Assembly (NCBI GenBank): GCA_022843845.1 | Contig: JALHMW010000006.1 | Location: forward strand, 62,001-126,000 | DNA: 64,000 nt | Source: Archangium sp. | Lineage (GTDB): Bacteria; Myxococcota; Myxococcia; Myxococcales; Myxococcaceae | Direction: 5' to 3' | Shown: one piece after another, positions 1 through 8,878 of the stretch | Layout of the letters: the number at the start of each line of letters is the position of its first letter | Position numbering within the stretch: position 1 is the stretch's first letter | Made by a program: the position numbers and the translations under genes | The notes under the pieces: generated by a model | The model's database searches: none | What the model was told of the DNA's origin: nothing | What the model saw: only the letters and a program-made list of their open reading frames with translations

Positions 1-224
1 CAGGGCGGACGCCGGTGCGGATCGTCATCGTCGTCGATCATTCGCGCCCGGTGCCTCCGTGCGGCGCGTGCCGTCAGGTGCTCGCCGAGTTTGCGCCGCC
101 AGGCGTCGAGGTCCGCTCCCGAACGCTCGACGGCCAGGAGCTTCAGTCGACCGTCGGCGCCTTGTTGCCGTTCGCCTTCAGCGGCGCGTTCCTCGACGAG
201 CGCAAGCCGCGGAAGAAGCGCTGA
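1..224 (+). CDS. cdd: cytidine deaminase, C-terminal part (5' end outside window)
   Basis: Cytidine deaminase converts cytidine and deoxycytidine to uridine and deoxyuridine in pyrimidine salvage. The visible C-terminal part carries the zinc-binding PCGACRQVL motif (PCxxC type) followed by the usual short tail ending LLPFAFSGAFL. The reading frame is open to the left edge, so the start and the first zinc ligand, normally in a CAE/HAE motif, lie outside the window. The lysine/arginine-rich end (RKPRKKR) is an ordinary C-terminus. The next gene lies on the opposite strand and converges on it. Confidence 0.85.
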   Translation, partial: GRTPVRIVIVVDHSRPVPPCGACRQVLAEFAPPGVEVRSRTLDGQELQSTVGALLPFAFSGAFLDERKPRKKR

Positions 225-319
225 GCAGGCTCGAGGCGCGAGCCCGGCGATGAGGCGCGACGCTGCGTACCAGCGCACCTCGTCTTCGCGGCGACCCGCG
301 CGAGGATGCTGACGTCGAG

Positions 320-1243
320 CTAGGAGTTCGGGTTCTGCGCTCCGACGGCTTCGCGCCGGGGCGGCAGTGGAATGAGCATCGACACCCGCCGCTGATGGTC
401 CGCGTAGTGCGGGCGACGCGCGACGCTGCGCTTCTCGGCCATGGGAATGCTGACGCCGACGAAGAGCACCACCATCGCAACCCAGCCGACTGCAGCCCAC
501 CACGGAGCGCTCGCCGCGACGCCGAAGAGCCACAGGCCGACCCAGAACGAGATCTCGCCGAAGTAGTTCGGGTGCCGCGACCAGCTCCACAGGCCGACGG
601 TGCAGATGTCGCCGTCGGCGCGCTTGCTCCCGCGAAACGCGCGCAGCTGCTCGTCCGCGATCGTCTCGATCGCGATGGCCCCGAGGGTCACGACGGCCGC
701 CACCACGTCGAGGGCGCCGAACGCAGGCCCTGCGTCGACCAGCGCGGCCTGGAGCGGTATGCAGCCCAGCAGCACCATCACCGTCGGGAAGAAGTGCAGC
801 CCGGTGAAGCTGACCAGCCAATAGAGCTTCCCGGTCTTGTTGCGGAAGTCGACGTAGCGCCAGTCTTCGTGGCGCAGGCCGGCCCAGCCACGCGCCCAGT
901 TGTAGGTCAGCCGTGCGCCGTAGATCGTGATGAGGGTCACCACGACGAGCTGTCGCAGCTCGATGCCCTGCGCGGCGCCAGGCCCGAGCGCGAGCCACGC
1001 CGCGATGGCGACCGGCGCGACCGACCAGTAGGGATCGTAGATGCTGGTGTTGTCGCTCGCGACCGAGAAGATGAACACGGCCACCGTCGCGGCGATGTCG
1101 GCCAACGCGACCTTCACGAGCGGGTGCCACTCGACCGGGACGACCTTCAACACGCCCGCGGCCACCACCAGCCCGGCCACGTAGGCCAGGGTGACGATCG
1201 CGAAACCACTCCAGGGACGCTTCTCGACTGACGGCACGCTCAT
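320..1243 (-). CDS. DUF1295 / steroid 5-alpha-reductase-like membrane protein
   Basis: A 307-residue polytopic membrane protein with about seven hydrophobic segments, the first two near residues 14-34 and 45-62. Near residue 222 it has the family signature RHPNYFGEISFW, typical of DUF1295 and the C-terminal domain of 3-oxo-5-alpha-steroid 4-dehydrogenases and isoprenylcysteine methyltransferases. The fold suggests reduction or methylation of a lipid-like substrate, but the substrate cannot be read from sequence. Upstream of the ATG there is no clear Shine-Dalgarno sequence, but a TACGGT hexamer lies close by (the short-leader pattern seen repeatedly here). It converges on the cytidine deaminase gene. 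Confidence 0.8.
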   Translation of the reverse strand: MSVPSVEKRPWSGFAIVTLAYVAGLVVAAGVLKVVPVEWHPLVKVALADIAATVAVFIFSVASDNTSIYDPYWSVAPVAIAAWLALGPGAAQGIELRQLVVVTLITIYGARLTYNWARGWAGLRHEDWRYVDFRNKTGKLYWLVSFTGLHFFPTVMVLLGCIPLQAALVDAGPAFGALDVVAAVVTLGAIAIETIADEQLRAFRGSKRADGDICTVGLWSWSRHPNYFGEISFWVGLWLFGVAASAPWWAAVGWVAMVVLFVGVSIPMAEKRSVARRPHYADHQRRVSMLIPLPPRREAVGAQNPNS

Positions 1244-1290
1244 GAGGCGCGCACCGTAACGGTCGCGTCACATCGAGGCGAGTGTTTGCG

Positions 1291-1749
1291 TCACGCCCGC
1301 TTCCTGGAGGCCGGCTTCTTCTTCTCGTCGGCGATGGCCGCCGCCTGGGGCAGGTCGCCCAGCATGTCGGCGAGCGCGCGCATGCCGTCGGTGACGGTGA
1401 AGACGCCGATCACCTTCTGGTTGGCGTTCACGATGACGGCGCTGCCGAGCTTGTGCTTGGCCATGTGCCTGGCAACGACCTCGAGCGGCGTCGTCGCGGC
1501 GATCGTGTACGGCGCCTGCGACATCGCCTCTTCGATGGGCACCTCGTCGGGGTCGACCGCCTCCATCGACTTCACCATCTGCACGTCGCGGTCGCTCACG
1601 ATGCCGACCAGCGCGTTGCCGTCGAGGACAGGCAGGTGCCGAATCTTGTGCGCCTTCATCATGTTCGCCGCGTCGGACAGCGACAGCGACGCACCGATGG
1701 TGTGAGGCGACGGGGTCATGTAGTCCTGCACGAGGATGGTCTGGGGCAT
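1291..1749 (-). CDS. two-CBS-domain protein
   Basis: A 152-residue soluble protein made of a CBS-domain pair (about residues 8-60 and 75-128), starting MPQTILVQDYMTPSPHTIG. The first repeat has the usual IRHLPVLDGNALVGIVSDRD motif, and the second has LGSAVIVNANQKVIGVFT. CBS pairs bind adenine nucleotides and usually sense energy state. A Lys-rich tail (KKKPASRKRA) follows. The frame stays open upstream, but the homologous part begins at this ATG. With no fused catalytic domain, its partner is unknown. Confidence 0.88.
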   Translation of the reverse strand: MPQTILVQDYMTPSPHTIGASLSLSDAANMMKAHKIRHLPVLDGNALVGIVSDRDVQMVKSMEAVDPDEVPIEEAMSQAPYTIAATTPLEVVARHMAKHKLGSAVIVNANQKVIGVFTVTDGMRALADMLGDLPQAAAIADEKKKPASRKRA

Positions 1750-1862
1750 GATGTGAGTCCCAGAGCAACCCACGCGCCAACGGCGCCCTGCGGAGCGCTC
1801 GGAGAAGCACGCAACGCCTGCGGCGCTCGCCCGAATCGACGGCTCGGTGCGAAACCCCTGCG

Positions 1863-2786
1863 TCAGGCGAACAGCGGCGCGAGCCTGGCCACGAGATCGA
1901 GATCCATCGGCACCAGCTCGAGCTCGCCAGCAAGCACGGCCATCTGAGCGTCCTTCCGGCCCTTGAGCAGCGCGCTGAAGTCGTTCGCGGAGCAGCGCAC
2001 CGTCAGGCGGGGAGTCCCCGTCAGCCCCTGCGAGATGAAATCTCTGCCGCGCGTGAGATCGGCCGTCCATTGGCCGCCATCGGCACCCGTGATGTCGAGG
2101 TGAATGAGGCCGGCGACCGCCTTGCGAACGTCAGGGTGCTTCGCGAGCTTCTGGTCGAAGTCCTTCGTGATGAGCTTCTCGACCTTCGACAGCTTCGGCG
2201 CGGGCTTCTTCTTGCCGACGGTCTTCTTGGCGGGCGCCGCCTTCTCTTCGGGCTCGGCGACGTCCTCTGGCTCGACCTTCGCGGTGCGGCTCTTGCGGAA
2301 GGCGTCGAAGCGCTCCTTCGAGAACAGCTTCGAGCCTTCGTCACGTGCGGCCGCGTAGATCTTTCGCAGCTGGTCCTTCGGCATGCCGGGGTTCTTGAAG
2401 TACTCCATGGCGACGCGGCCGATGGCCCAGTTCATCGCGAACGCTGCCGGCACCGTCAGGAGCGCGCCCACCATCGGCAGCAGCGCCTTGATGCCCTGGC
2501 GCACCAGCATGCCTGCGCCGGCGACCGTGCCGAGCTCGAGGATGAGCGACTTCGCGTCAGCCTGGGTCACCTTGCGGCCGTAGACGTGGCCGACCGTCAT
2601 CACCATCGCCGACTGCATGGGCAGGCTGAGCACCGCGTCCGAGAACGGAATCGGAGACACCGCCACCACCGCGCAGCCGTAGCTGGCCATGTTGACGACG
2701 TCGCGCGCCGCTTGGTCGCGCTTGGCGACCGGCACCTTGCTGAAGTCCTTCTTGCGAATGTCTTCGAGGGTATCGAGCCAGGACAT
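1863..2786 (-). CDS. DUF697-like membrane domain fused to an SCP2 sterol-binding domain
   Basis: A 307-residue protein. Residues about 20-145 look like the DUF697/EcsC-type helical membrane-associated domain: PIPFSDAVLSLPMQSAMV, a glycine-rich helix GTVAGAGMLVRQG, and the hydrophobic stretch ALLTVPAAFAMNWAIGRVA. A charged Ala/Lys/Pro linker follows at about 165-200. Residues about 205-305 match an SCP2 (sterol carrier protein 2) fold, with GGQWTADLTRG and LTVRCSANDFSALLKGRKDAQMA. SCP2 domains bind lipid chains, so the protein may carry or sense lipid at the membrane. The domain calls come from remembered family patterns. The pairing is uncommon. Confidence 0.65.
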   Translation of the reverse strand: MSWLDTLEDIRKKDFSKVPVAKRDQAARDVVNMASYGCAVVAVSPIPFSDAVLSLPMQSAMVMTVGHVYGRKVTQADAKSLILELGTVAGAGMLVRQGIKALLPMVGALLTVPAAFAMNWAIGRVAMEYFKNPGMPKDQLRKIYAAARDEGSKLFSKERFDAFRKSRTAKVEPEDVAEPEEKAAPAKKTVGKKKPAPKLSKVEKLITKDFDQKLAKHPDVRKAVAGLIHLDITGADGGQWTADLTRGRDFISQGLTGTPRLTVRCSANDFSALLKGRKDAQMAVLAGELELVPMDLDLVARLAPLFA

Positions 2787-2842
2787 GTGCTGACCTTAAC
2801 CCCGCCCGCACGGGCCACGTTCCCAACTTCGTCACGCCACCG

Positions 2843-3430
2843 TCAGCGGCGGAACTTGCGGCCGATGGGCGCCTTGGGGCGCTGCATGCCGTGCGGCACC
2901 ACCAGCCGGCCGGAGTGCGTGTCTTCTCGCAGCTTCAGCCGCCCTTCCTTCACCTCGCGCGCGGTGGCCGGCCCAATCCACGAGCCTTTCGGGTCGCCCT
3001 TGCGGAACGTCTTCGAGAGCCACGCGGTCAGCTCGAGCACGCGCGCCCGGAACGCAGACGGCGCCGCTTCGCGACGGCCGGTCTGCTGGGTGATGTCGAG
3101 CTCGGCCCACAGCTGGCCCCACAGCAGCTCCCCGTCGTCGTTGAGCGCGCTGCGCTCCCAGTAGAGCACCGGCGAGCGCACCTCATCGATGCGCCAGTGA
3201 CCCTTGTCGGGGCCGCGCTTGATGGTGTCGACGTGGGCGGGGCCGAGGTCGCTCGCGACGAGGTAGACCTCACGCTCCGGCACCTGATCGAGCGTGTCGA
3301 ATGAGAGCTGAAACGTCTTCCAGTCGGGAGGCACGCGCCGGGGGTAGACCTCGAAGACCGAGCGCTGCAGCACACGCACGAAGGCCTCCTCGTCTTCGCG
3401 GTTCATGAAGGTGAAGATCTGGTGGGCCAT
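2843..3430 (-). CDS. hypothetical protein
   Basis: I do not recognise this 195-residue soluble protein. Translation probably starts at MAHQIFTFMNREDEEAF. A longer frame exists upstream, but its extra ten residues look like non-coding read-through. The C-terminus is strongly basic (RPKAPIGRKFRR). There is no signal peptide or membrane segment. It is rich in Trp and Asp/Glu and contains YLVASDLGPAHVDTIKRG and SPVLYWERSALNDDGEL, which suggests a compact alpha/beta fold. The gene is transcribed divergently from the M32 carboxypeptidase. Confidence 0.7.
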   Translation of the reverse strand: MAHQIFTFMNREDEEAFVRVLQRSVFEVYPRRVPPDWKTFQLSFDTLDQVPEREVYLVASDLGPAHVDTIKRGPDKGHWRIDEVRSPVLYWERSALNDDGELLWGQLWAELDITQQTGRREAAPSAFRARVLELTAWLSKTFRKGDPKGSWIGPATAREVKEGRLKLREDTHSGRLVVPHGMQRPKAPIGRKFRR

Positions 3431-3501
3431 GGCGCTGCAGCCAAAAGCACGTCGAGCCACGCGTCACAAGCAGTGAGGCCGCGCATATGCTCGCCGCCCT
3501 C

Positions 3502-4962
3502 ATGAACGACGCGCTCCTCAACCGGCTCCACGAGCTCCGCGACCTGTCGGGAGTCATCAACCTCGCGACGTGGGATCAAGAGACGTACATGCCTCGCAAG
3601 GCCGAGGGCTCGAGGGCGGCGCAGCTGGGCACGCTCCAGGGGCTGTACCACGAGCGGCTGGTCGACCCGCGCGTCGGGGAGTGGCTGGCGGAGGCGAGAC
3701 CCGCGACGCCCGACGAAGTGGCGATGCTGCGCGTCTTTCAGCGGGAGCGCGATCGCGCCGCGAAGCTCCCGTCGCGACTGGTGAAGGCCATCGCCGAGGC
3801 CCAGTCCCTCGCGCTCGGCGCCTGGCGTGAGGCGCGCACCCAGCAGTCGTTCCCGGTCTTCGCGCCGAAGCTCGACGTGCTGGTGAACCTGCGGCGCGAA
3901 CAGGCCGACGCTTTGGGCCACCAGGGCGAGCGCTACGACGCGTTGCTCGAAGGCTACGAGCCGGGCATGCGGGTGGCGCGCCTGACGCCGGTGCTGAAGT
4001 CCCTCACCGAGAAGCTCGCGCCCCTCATCGCGGCCATCGAAGCGAAGGGGCCTCCTCGTGATCCGCTCGCGGGCAAGCGCTTCCCCGTCGAGGATCAGTG
4101 GGCCTTCACGATGGAGCTGTTGCCTGCGATGGGCTTCGACCTCGCCGCTGGCCGGCAGGATCGTTCGATTCACCCGTTCTCGAGCGGGCTCGCGGCGACC
4201 GACGTTCGCCTGACGACGCGGCTGTTCGAAGACCAACCGTTCTCCGCGCTCTTCGGCACTCTTCACGAATGCGGCCACGGGCTCTACGAGCAGGGCTTCT
4301 CGGCCGAGCACTTCCGCACGCCGCTCGCGCAGTCACCGTCGATGGGCCTGCACGAGTCGCAGTCACGCCTCTGGGAGAACCTGGTCGGGCGCAGCCGCGC
4401 CTTCTGGACGTTCTTCTTCCCGAAGCTCGTCGCACGGTTCCCCACCCAGCTCGCCGGGCTCTCGCTCGACGACTTCCTCGCCTCGGTGAACAAGGTCGAG
4501 CGCAGCCACACCCGCGTCGAGGCCGACGAGGTGACGTACAACCTGCATATCGCGCTGCGGTACGAGCTCGAGCTGGGCCTGGTGCGCGGCAGCTTGTCGG
4601 TCGCCGACGTCGAGGACGCGTGGAACCAGAAGACGAAGCAGCTGCTCGGGCTCGAGGTGATGCAGCCCGTCGAGGGCGTGCTCCAGGACATCCACTGGGC
4701 GTGGGGCGAGTTCGGCTACTTCCCGACCTATTCGCTGGGGAACCTCTATGGCGCCACGCTCTACGCGGCCGCGCTGAAGGAACTCCCGTCGCTCGAGGCC
4801 GACCTCGAAAAGGGCCAGCTGCTCGGGCTGCGGGAGTGGCTGCGGGCGAAGGTGCACCAGCACGGCGCACGCCTCGACGCGGAGGATCTGATTCGGCAGG
4901 TGACCGGGCACGGCCTGCGCGACGACGACTTCATCGCGTCGCTGAAAGCACGCTACGGCTGA
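3502..4962 (+). CDS. M32-family metallocarboxypeptidase (Taq carboxypeptidase type)
   Basis: A 486-residue cytoplasmic zinc carboxypeptidase that removes C-terminal residues from peptides. It has the HEXXH zinc motif HECGHGLYEQG (H255, E256, H259) and a downstream Glu in MGLHESQSRLWEN (about E285) as third ligand. IHPFSSG and GTLHECGHG match the M32 core, and the length is normal for the family. An in-frame ATG lies 15 bases upstream, but it sits inside a TATGCT hexamer (3486-3491) that looks like the promoter -10. I therefore chose the second ATG, giving MNDALLNRLHELRDLSGV, as in homologues. Confidence 0.9.
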   Translation: MNDALLNRLHELRDLSGVINLATWDQETYMPRKAEGSRAAQLGTLQGLYHERLVDPRVGEWLAEARPATPDEVAMLRVFQRERDRAAKLPSRLVKAIAEAQSLALGAWREARTQQSFPVFAPKLDVLVNLRREQADALGHQGERYDALLEGYEPGMRVARLTPVLKSLTEKLAPLIAAIEAKGPPRDPLAGKRFPVEDQWAFTMELLPAMGFDLAAGRQDRSIHPFSSGLAATDVRLTTRLFEDQPFSALFGTLHECGHGLYEQGFSAEHFRTPLAQSPSMGLHESQSRLWENLVGRSRAFWTFFFPKLVARFPTQLAGLSLDDFLASVNKVERSHTRVEADEVTYNLHIALRYELELGLVRGSLSVADVEDAWNQKTKQLLGLEVMQPVEGVLQDIHWAWGEFGYFPTYSLGNLYGATLYAAALKELPSLEADLEKGQLLGLREWLRAKVHQHGARLDAEDLIRQVTGHGLRDDDFIASLKARYG

Positions 4963-4969
4963 GCGGCCG

Positions 4970-6796
4970 TCACGGGGTCTCGAGCTCGTCGCCGATTCGC
5001 TCCAGCTCCTCGAGCTGGCGTTCGTTCAGCTTGCCTTTGCTTTTCAAGGCTTGCCGGAACCGCTGCAGCTTCTCCGCGGCTCGCCGCAGCTTCTTCTTGT
5101 CAGCTGGGCCGGCCTGGTTCGCGAGCCCGTTCACGATCTGCTCGAGGCCCTCGAGCTGTTCGGCCGTCGGCCCCTCATTCCTGAAGGTCAGGCTGTCGTA
5201 GAGCGCGGTCCCGTTGGGATCGTTCGCTGGCTCGTCGACAGGGGCTCCGGGGGGCTTCGGCGCCTTCTTCACCTTGAGCTGCTCGAGCGCGTCGGCCACC
5301 GACGGCGCTTCGTCTACGGGCATCGGATCGGCAACCGGCGGGACTTCATCGGTGACGAGCGACTCGTTGCTCGGTGGCACCACGTCGTTGTTCGACGTCG
5401 GAGACGACTTCGACATCGAGCCGACGCCGAGGCACATGCAGCACAAACCGATGAGTCCACCACCGATGATGGCCACCCACTTGAGCGGGCTCGAGGTGCC
5501 CGATGGAGGCGGCTGGGTGTACGGCGCCTGGGCGACCGGCATCATCGGCGCCATCGGCTGCGAGACGGCTGGCGTGCCGACGGGGAGCGGCTGGTTCTGC
5601 CCACCAGGGCCCGTTGGTACCACCCAGCCCTGCGCGGCGGCGGGCGTCGGGGGCCTGGGCGCAGGCGCAGGTGTTGGCGCGGCGACGGGTCTCACCGGCT
5701 GCGCGGACGGCCCTGACGGCGCTGGCATCGGCGTCGCGCGCTGTGGCTGGGCCGTGCTCCCCAACATCATCGACTGAGAGTCGGGGTTGACCGGGGGCGC
5801 CACCTTCTGGCCCCCAAGCGTGGCGCGGGGTGGAATCGGCGTGCTCCCCGGCAGCGGCAGGCCCATCGCTGCGCGCAGCGCGTGGTTGAACTCCTTCGCC
5901 GAACCCCAGCGCTGCTCCTTCTCTTTCGCGAGCCCCACCATCACCGCGTCAGCCAGCGACTTCGGCACGCTGGGGGCGACCTGCAGCAGCGGCAGTGGTG
6001 ACTCGGTGCGCACCTTGACGATGAGCTCGGCGTAGCTGCTGGCGTCGAGCGGCAGGCGGCCCGACAGCAGCTCGTACATCATCACCGCCACCGAATAGAC
6101 GTCGGCACGGGCATCGACGGAGCGCGCGTCGAAGAACTGCTCCGGCGCCATGTACGACGGCGTGCCCATCGCGACGCCCGTCATGGTGAGGCCGCTGGTG
6201 CCGCTCTCGGCGTGCATCTTGGAGATGCCGAAGTCGAGCAGCTTGACGAAGTCCTTGTCGGTGCCGCGATCGTCGACCTTGCGCACGACGAAGGCGTTCG
6301 CGGGCTTCATGTCGCGGTGAACGATGCCCTTCTTGTGCGCCGCCTCGAGCCCGTCGAGCACCTGCAGACACAGCAGCACCACGCGCATCGGTGGCAGCGG
6401 CGCTTCGTTGGTCGCGAGGTCCTTCAGGTCGACGCCTTCGAGGAGCTCGAGCACGAGAAACGGCGTGCCGTCGGTGCTCTGCCCTGCGTCCAACACCCGC
6501 ACGATGTGATCGCTGCCCACCGCCGCGGCCGCGCGCGCCTCTCGCAGGAAGCGCTCCACCATGCCCGGGTCGGCGCCGAGGTGCCGCTTGAGCACCTTCA
6601 AGGCGACGAACGCGTCGGTGTGCACGTGCCGGGCCTTGTAGACCGCGCCAAACCCACCGGTGCCGAGCAGTGACTCCACCTGGTACCGGTCGAGCCGCAT
6701 GCCGATGGGGCCGGGCTGCGACATCGAGTCGCCCGTGCGCGGGCAGTTCGGCGTGCCGGGCGGGTGGGGCTGTCCACAGTGCTGGCACGGCGTCAT
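4970..6796 (-). CDS. Ser/Thr protein kinase with N-terminal zinc ribbon and single membrane anchor
   Basis: A 608-residue kinase. Residues 4-18 form a CxxC...C zinc-ribbon-like start (CQHCGQPHPPGTPNC). The kinase domain spans about 38-310 and looks catalytically complete: P-loop GTGGFGAV (46-52), Lys67 in VALKVL, HRDMKPAN (160-167), DFG (188-190) and MAPEQ (216-220). A Pro/Ala/Gln linker follows, then one membrane helix at about 438-460 (VAIIGGGLIGLCCMCLG). The last 150 residues, presumably across the membrane, are acidic and end in a coiled coil. This is the usual layout of transmembrane kinases in Myxococcota. Start chosen at MTPCQHCG. The C-terminal end abuts the convergent peptidase gene. 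Substrates are unknown. Confidence 0.9.
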   Translation of the reverse strand: MTPCQHCGQPHPPGTPNCPRTGDSMSQPGPIGMRLDRYQVESLLGTGGFGAVYKARHVHTDAFVALKVLKRHLGADPGMVERFLREARAAAAVGSDHIVRVLDAGQSTDGTPFLVLELLEGVDLKDLATNEAPLPPMRVVLLCLQVLDGLEAAHKKGIVHRDMKPANAFVVRKVDDRGTDKDFVKLLDFGISKMHAESGTSGLTMTGVAMGTPSYMAPEQFFDARSVDARADVYSVAVMMYELLSGRLPLDASSYAELIVKVRTESPLPLLQVAPSVPKSLADAVMVGLAKEKEQRWGSAKEFNHALRAAMGLPLPGSTPIPPRATLGGQKVAPPVNPDSQSMMLGSTAQPQRATPMPAPSGPSAQPVRPVAAPTPAPAPRPPTPAAAQGWVVPTGPGGQNQPLPVGTPAVSQPMAPMMPVAQAPYTQPPPSGTSSPLKWVAIIGGGLIGLCCMCLGVGSMSKSSPTSNNDVVPPSNESLVTDEVPPVADPMPVDEAPSVADALEQLKVKKAPKPPGAPVDEPANDPNGTALYDSLTFRNEGPTAEQLEGLEQIVNGLANQAGPADKKKLRRAAEKLQRFRQALKSKGKLNERQLEELERIGDELETP

Positions 6797-6941
6797 CGTG
6801 GCGTCCTTGTCGAAAGTAGCGCTCGCGACCGTACCGTGAGCAGCCCCACGGCGCAGGTGTTTCCCGGTGAGCGGAACGTCGCAGATACGAAAGCGCACGA
6901 GAGCCCATTGCGCGTGACGAGAGTGCTAAGCGCCCACGCCC

Positions 6942-8486
6942 ATGACTGGCGCGCCCGCTCCAATCGCTCCGCCTGACGCGCCAGCGCCGGTCACCGCGCC
7001 ATGGCGGCTGCTCCTGGTGCTGGCCGCCGTGCCGGTGCTCGACGCCGTCTTCCGCATGGGCCGCCTGCACCCCGACGAGGTGTACCAGTCGCTCGACCCG
7101 GCGATGAACCGCGCCTTCGGCTACGGCGTGCTCGCGTGGGAGTGGCAGGTCGGCCTGCGCAACTGGTTCGTGCCGGGCATCTTCTCGTGGCTGCTGCAGC
7201 TCGCCGACGTCATCGGCGTGCGTGACGTGCAGGCCAGGCGCTTCGTGCTGGCGTTGCCGCAATACGCGCTGCACGTCGCGATGTTGGCAGCCGTATGGAG
7301 GCTCTCGGTGCGCCGCATCGGCGCCGTCTTCGCGCCGTGGGCCGTGGTGCTGGTGGCGCTCAACCCGCTCGTCATCTTCTTCGCCGGCCGCACCATGAGC
7401 GAGTCGTTCAGTGCGGCATTCCTGGTGTGGGGGCTCGAGCGGCTCGACGCGGAAGAGGCGAACTCGCGCTGGCAGGTGGCGTTCCTCGGCGGCGTGCTCC
7501 TGGGGTTCGCGCAGGTGACGCGCTACGGCTCGGCAGCGTTCATCGCGCCGGCCCTCGTGTTCCTCGCGGCCACGAAGCGGTTCCGCGCGCTGGCCTTCTG
7601 TGTCGCCGGTGGCGCCGTCATCGCCCTCGGCCTCGGCGTGCTCGACAAGGTGACGTGGGGCTCACTGCCGAACGCGCGCCTCGGCGGCTGGTGGCACTCG
7701 TTCCAGGAGTACGTCGACTACAACATCCTCAAGGGCAAGTCGGCGAGCTTCGGGACGAGCCCGTGGCACTACTACCTGCCGCGCGTGCTGGCGCCAGTGG
7801 GGCTCGTGGGCATGGTGCTGTGGCGCTGGAGCCAGGCTCGCGTGTGGCTCTTCGTGGTGCCGTCGCTCGTCTACTTCGTCTCGGTGAGCGCGACGCCTCA
7901 CAAGGAAGACCGGTTCCTCTACCCGATGCTGGTGTTGCTCTGTGTCGCCGGCGCCCCGGCCGTGGTCCAGCTCGCAGCCGCAGCGTTCGGGAAGCTCGAG
8001 CTCGCGCCCGCCGCGTGGATGAAGGGCGTCTTCGGCAAGGGGCTGACGGTGGTGGTGGTCGCCGCGACGCTGGTGCTGTTGCCGCTCGGCCTGATGCCGA
8101 ACGTGGCGTACGAGCTCTTCCAGGGCTTTCGTCCGCAACGGCCTGAGCTGTTCCGGCTGACGGCCCGCGCCAGTCGTGAGGGCACCGGGCTCGTGGTGAT
8201 GAACGAGGGCCTCTGGGGCGCGGGAGGCTCGTTCTGGTTCAACGGCAGCAACGCGTTCTTCCGCGGGCAGGAGCGCGGCGCGACCGTCGATCACTGGTGG
8301 TGCACCTGCGACTTCCCCGAAGAGCCGTGCTTTCAGGCGGCGCAGCAGACGCGGGTGTTCAACCGCATCATCCTCATGGGCCCGCTCGAGCCCGAGCGCC
8401 TCGCGCACGCCAGGCAGCTCTTCGAGGCCTCAGGGTTCTCGCTGGCCGATCAAGACGGCGAGGGCCTGTACTTCGTGAGGAAGTGA
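6942..8486 (+). CDS. GT22 (PIG-B/ALG9-like) membrane mannosyltransferase
   Basis: A 514-residue polytopic membrane protein. Near the N-terminus it has the HPDE motif of GT-C glycosyltransferases (HPDEVYQSLDPAMNRAFGYG, residues 43-62) in the first outer loop, followed by LAWEWQVGLRN, the GT22 hallmark. About ten hydrophobic helices follow, then PHKEDRFLYPML, the conserved loop near residue 305. Such enzymes transfer mannose from a polyprenyl-phosphate donor outside the membrane. The acceptor here is unknown. A TAAGCG hexamer lies 11-16 bases before the ATG. It is divergent from the kinase gene. Confidence 0.82.
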   Translation: MTGAPAPIAPPDAPAPVTAPWRLLLVLAAVPVLDAVFRMGRLHPDEVYQSLDPAMNRAFGYGVLAWEWQVGLRNWFVPGIFSWLLQLADVIGVRDVQARRFVLALPQYALHVAMLAAVWRLSVRRIGAVFAPWAVVLVALNPLVIFFAGRTMSESFSAAFLVWGLERLDAEEANSRWQVAFLGGVLLGFAQVTRYGSAAFIAPALVFLAATKRFRALAFCVAGGAVIALGLGVLDKVTWGSLPNARLGGWWHSFQEYVDYNILKGKSASFGTSPWHYYLPRVLAPVGLVGMVLWRWSQARVWLFVVPSLVYFVSVSATPHKEDRFLYPMLVLLCVAGAPAVVQLAAAAFGKLELAPAAWMKGVFGKGLTVVVVAATLVLLPLGLMPNVAYELFQGFRPQRPELFRLTARASREGTGLVVMNEGLWGAGGSFWFNGSNAFFRGQERGATVDHWWCTCDFPEEPCFQAAQQTRVFNRIILMGPLEPERLAHARQLFEASGFSLADQDGEGLYFVRK

Positions 8487-8496
8487 GGGCGCCCGG

Positions 8497-8536
8497 AAAA
8501 GACGAAAGCCGCCCACCTGCTTTCAGGGGAGCGGCT
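8497..8536 (-). terminator. rho-independent terminator of the SRP RNA transcript
   Basis: Read on the minus strand, an AGCCGC...GCGGCT stem with an inner CCTG/CAGG helix is followed by a T-rich tail (TTCGTCTTTT). It sits directly after the 3' end of the SRP RNA. Confidence 0.7.
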
Positions 8537-8550
8537 CTCGAAAAACGAAA

Positions 8551-8632
8551 CGGCCAGGACACACGCGAAGTAACGCTACCGTTGCTTCCTTCCGGACCTG
8601 GCGGGGTTCACGGCCCCGCGTTGCCCTGACCA
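8551..8632 (-). ncRNA. ffs: signal recognition particle RNA (small bacterial 4.5S type)
   Basis: The minus strand contains the invariant SRP RNA apical segment CAGGTCCGGAAGGAAGCA, flanked by complementary arms that form one long hairpin: GGTCAGGGCAACG at the 5' side and CCTGGCC at the 3' side. At about 82 nt it is the small bacterial type without an Alu domain. The RNA binds Ffh and directs membrane proteins to the translocon. It is the last element of a tRNA/tadA block on this strand and is followed by a terminator. The ends are estimated from pairing. Confidence 0.9.
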
Positions 8633-8661
8633 GAAGTTCGACTTGAAAAGACTCTACCAGC

Positions 8662-8747
8662 GGAGAGGGTGGGATTCGAACCCACGAAACCCTTTCAGAT
8701 TTACACGCTTTCCAGGCGTGCGCCTTCGACCGCTCGGCCACCTCTCC
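8662..8747 (-). tRNA. tRNA-Ser(GGA)
   Basis: An 86-nt cloverleaf on the minus strand with acceptor GGAGAGG, a D-arm GGCCGAGCGGTC, anticodon loop CTGGAAA (anticodon GGA, reading UCC/UCU), a long variable arm typical of serine tRNAs, and T-arm GGGTTCGAATCCC. CCA is not encoded. Ends are within one or two bases. Confidence 0.95.
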
Positions 8748-8782
8748 AAAGGCCCGGCGCATCAAAGCCGGTGGGGTGAAGC

Positions 8783-8868
8783 GGAGAGCTAAGGATTCGA
8801 ACCTTAGATACCGTTACCGGTATGCCTGATTTCGAGTCAGGTGCCTTCGACCACTCGGCCAGCTCTCC
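8783..8868 (-). tRNA. tRNA-Ser(CGA)
   Basis: An 86-nt class II tRNA on the minus strand: acceptor GGAGAGC, anticodon stem-loop CTGACTCGAAATCAG (anticodon CGA, reading UCG), a long variable arm, and T-arm AAGGTTCGAATCCTT. It lies between tadA and tRNA-Ser(GGA). Confidence 0.95.
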
Positions 8869-8878
8869 ATCTCGACTG

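Noticed and set aside
5949..7274. 441-codon minus-strand frame upstream of the first kinase
   Set aside because: It covers the 5' end of the kinase gene in another frame, the intergenic region and part of the divergent mannosyltransferase gene. No domain is seen.
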